20,494 bases of DNA from Plakobranchus ocellatus (taxonomy: Eukaryota; Mollusca; Gastropoda; Plakobranchidae). Made by a program: the position numbers and the translations under genes. The notes beneath the pieces were generated by a model. That model worked only from the letters and a program-made list of their open reading frames with translations, searched no databases and had not been told where the DNA came from. Positions 20,101 through 20,494 of the stretch are shown piece after piece (within the stretch, counting starts at the first letter, position 1; each line of letters opens with the position of its first letter). Location: assembly GCA_019648995.1 (NCBI GenBank), contig BLXT01006120.1, forward strand, positions 46,610 to 67,103, in the 5' to 3' direction.

Positions 20101-20292
20101 AATGAAACATGACCATTCTGGCAATTCACATGATCATATTAAATTTGGCCATGTTCTAAAAACTCAATAAGCATCATCAAGAAGTTCATTCAAAACTGAA
20201 AGACAAAAAGGCTACCTCAGCTCAGCCATTCCTTTCCTCTATGTTAGTAATTTTGCATTGATTCCCTTAATGAATGTTGAAATTAGCTGGCA
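17187..20292 (-). other. AT-rich downstream region, part likely 3' UTR
   Basis: This stretch follows the stop of the minus-strand gene. It is T-rich on that strand and free of recognised transposons. Minus-strand AATAAA candidates (TTTATT on +) occur near 19501, 17507 and 17414. A possible minus-strand splice acceptor is at 17828-17829, preceded by a T15 tract. No RNA gene was seen. How much of the region belongs to the mRNA cannot be decided from sequence. Confidence 0.35.
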
Positions 20293-20424
20293 CTACATAG
20301 GGGTTGCCCCATCCTGCTTCATACGCTTTTTTAGCAAAGGATTGTTTGACTGTTGTAGATTTTTTATGTTCACCACATGATCATAATCCACTCGCATGGT
20401 TGCCAAAGCATTGGTCATTTCCTC
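20293..20424 (-). CDS. Terminal coding exon of a convergent gene, unidentified
   Basis: On the minus strand a good acceptor (CCTTCCAATTCACAG, AG at 20425-20426) opens a frame of 43 codons and a TAG at 20293-20295. It begins EEMTNALATMRVDYDHVVNI, continues KNLQQSNNPLLKKRMKQDG and ends ATPM. The first part looks like the end of a coiled coil, and a basic stretch (LLKKRMK) precedes the polar C-terminus. I do not recognise the protein. The incoming phase is taken as 0 because that frame is open and protein-like; other phases were not excluded by an upstream exon, which lies off the window. The gene converges with the kinase-family gene, with about 7.4 kb between the stop codons. Confidence 0.7.
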   Translation of the reverse strand, partial: EEMTNALATMRVDYDHVVNIKNLQQSNNPLLKKRMKQDGATPM

Positions 20425-20484
20425 CTGTGAATTGGAAGGATGTAAAATGGGTTAGACAAACCTAGTAGAGAAGCTGAGGTAGAC

Positions 20485-20494
20485 GGGGGGGGGG
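20485..20494. repeat. Poly-G run at the window edge
   Basis: Ten Gs end the window in an otherwise AT-rich context. It may be a true homopolymer or a sequence-edge artefact. Confidence 0.7.

Noticed and set aside
1-20494. CRISPR arrays, bacterial operons, rRNA or tRNA genes
   Set aside because: No regularly spaced identical repeats, no ribosome-binding-site-led gene runs, and no cloverleaf structures were seen; the spliced genes and transposons are eukaryotic.

Overview
This is an AT-rich eukaryotic nuclear window, roughly one third G+C by eye. Coding sequence is scarce: short exons with consensus GT-AG borders lie in multi-kilobase introns full of simple repeats and decayed transposons. The mobile-element mix (mariner with DD34D spacing, a truncated LINE with RTE-like reverse-transcriptase C-terminus, pogo/Tigger-like and hAT-like non-autonomous elements) and the gene structure fit an invertebrate animal. 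I cannot name the species. No bacterial features, tRNA, rRNA or CRISPR array were seen.

Layout. From 942 to 12910 on the + strand lies the 3' part of one split gene. Five exons (942-1058, 5940-6449, 8361-8401, 9970-10036, 12833-12910) have mutually compatible phases and give about 270 C-terminal residues. They encode the last helices of a protein kinase catalytic domain, then a Ser-rich, probably disordered segment, then a short amphipathic helix and a stop. The 5' part lies left of the window. Its 3' UTR starts at 12911, with poly(A) signal candidates at 13112, 13403 and 14063. At the right edge a second gene converges from the other strand: a terminal coding exon at 20293-20424 (-), with AT-rich, T-rich (on its own strand) sequence downstream that is probably 3' UTR in part. 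Neither gene could be named.

Repeats. Intron 1 holds a 40-43 bp minisatellite (1133-1297), a pair of hairpin repeats (2470-2555), an almost perfect 108-bp tandem duplication (2661-2876) and a dead mariner transposase (3462-4440). A direct repeat of about 45 bp flanks the large exon. Intron 2 has two abutting hairpins (6893-6956). Intron 4 holds a short hAT-like element (10279-10509) and a decayed open frame of an unnamed, probably transposon-associated family (about 11330-12050). The intergenic region carries an antisense coding-like relic (14154-14435), a tandem duplication whose first copy is split by a pogo-like insertion (15543-16418), and a LINE fragment with a perfect 12-bp target-site duplication (16739-17186).

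I found no convincing new functional system. The items most worth a second look are the unnamed element in intron 4, the unidentified kinase-family gene, and the nested repeat structures that allow relative dating.
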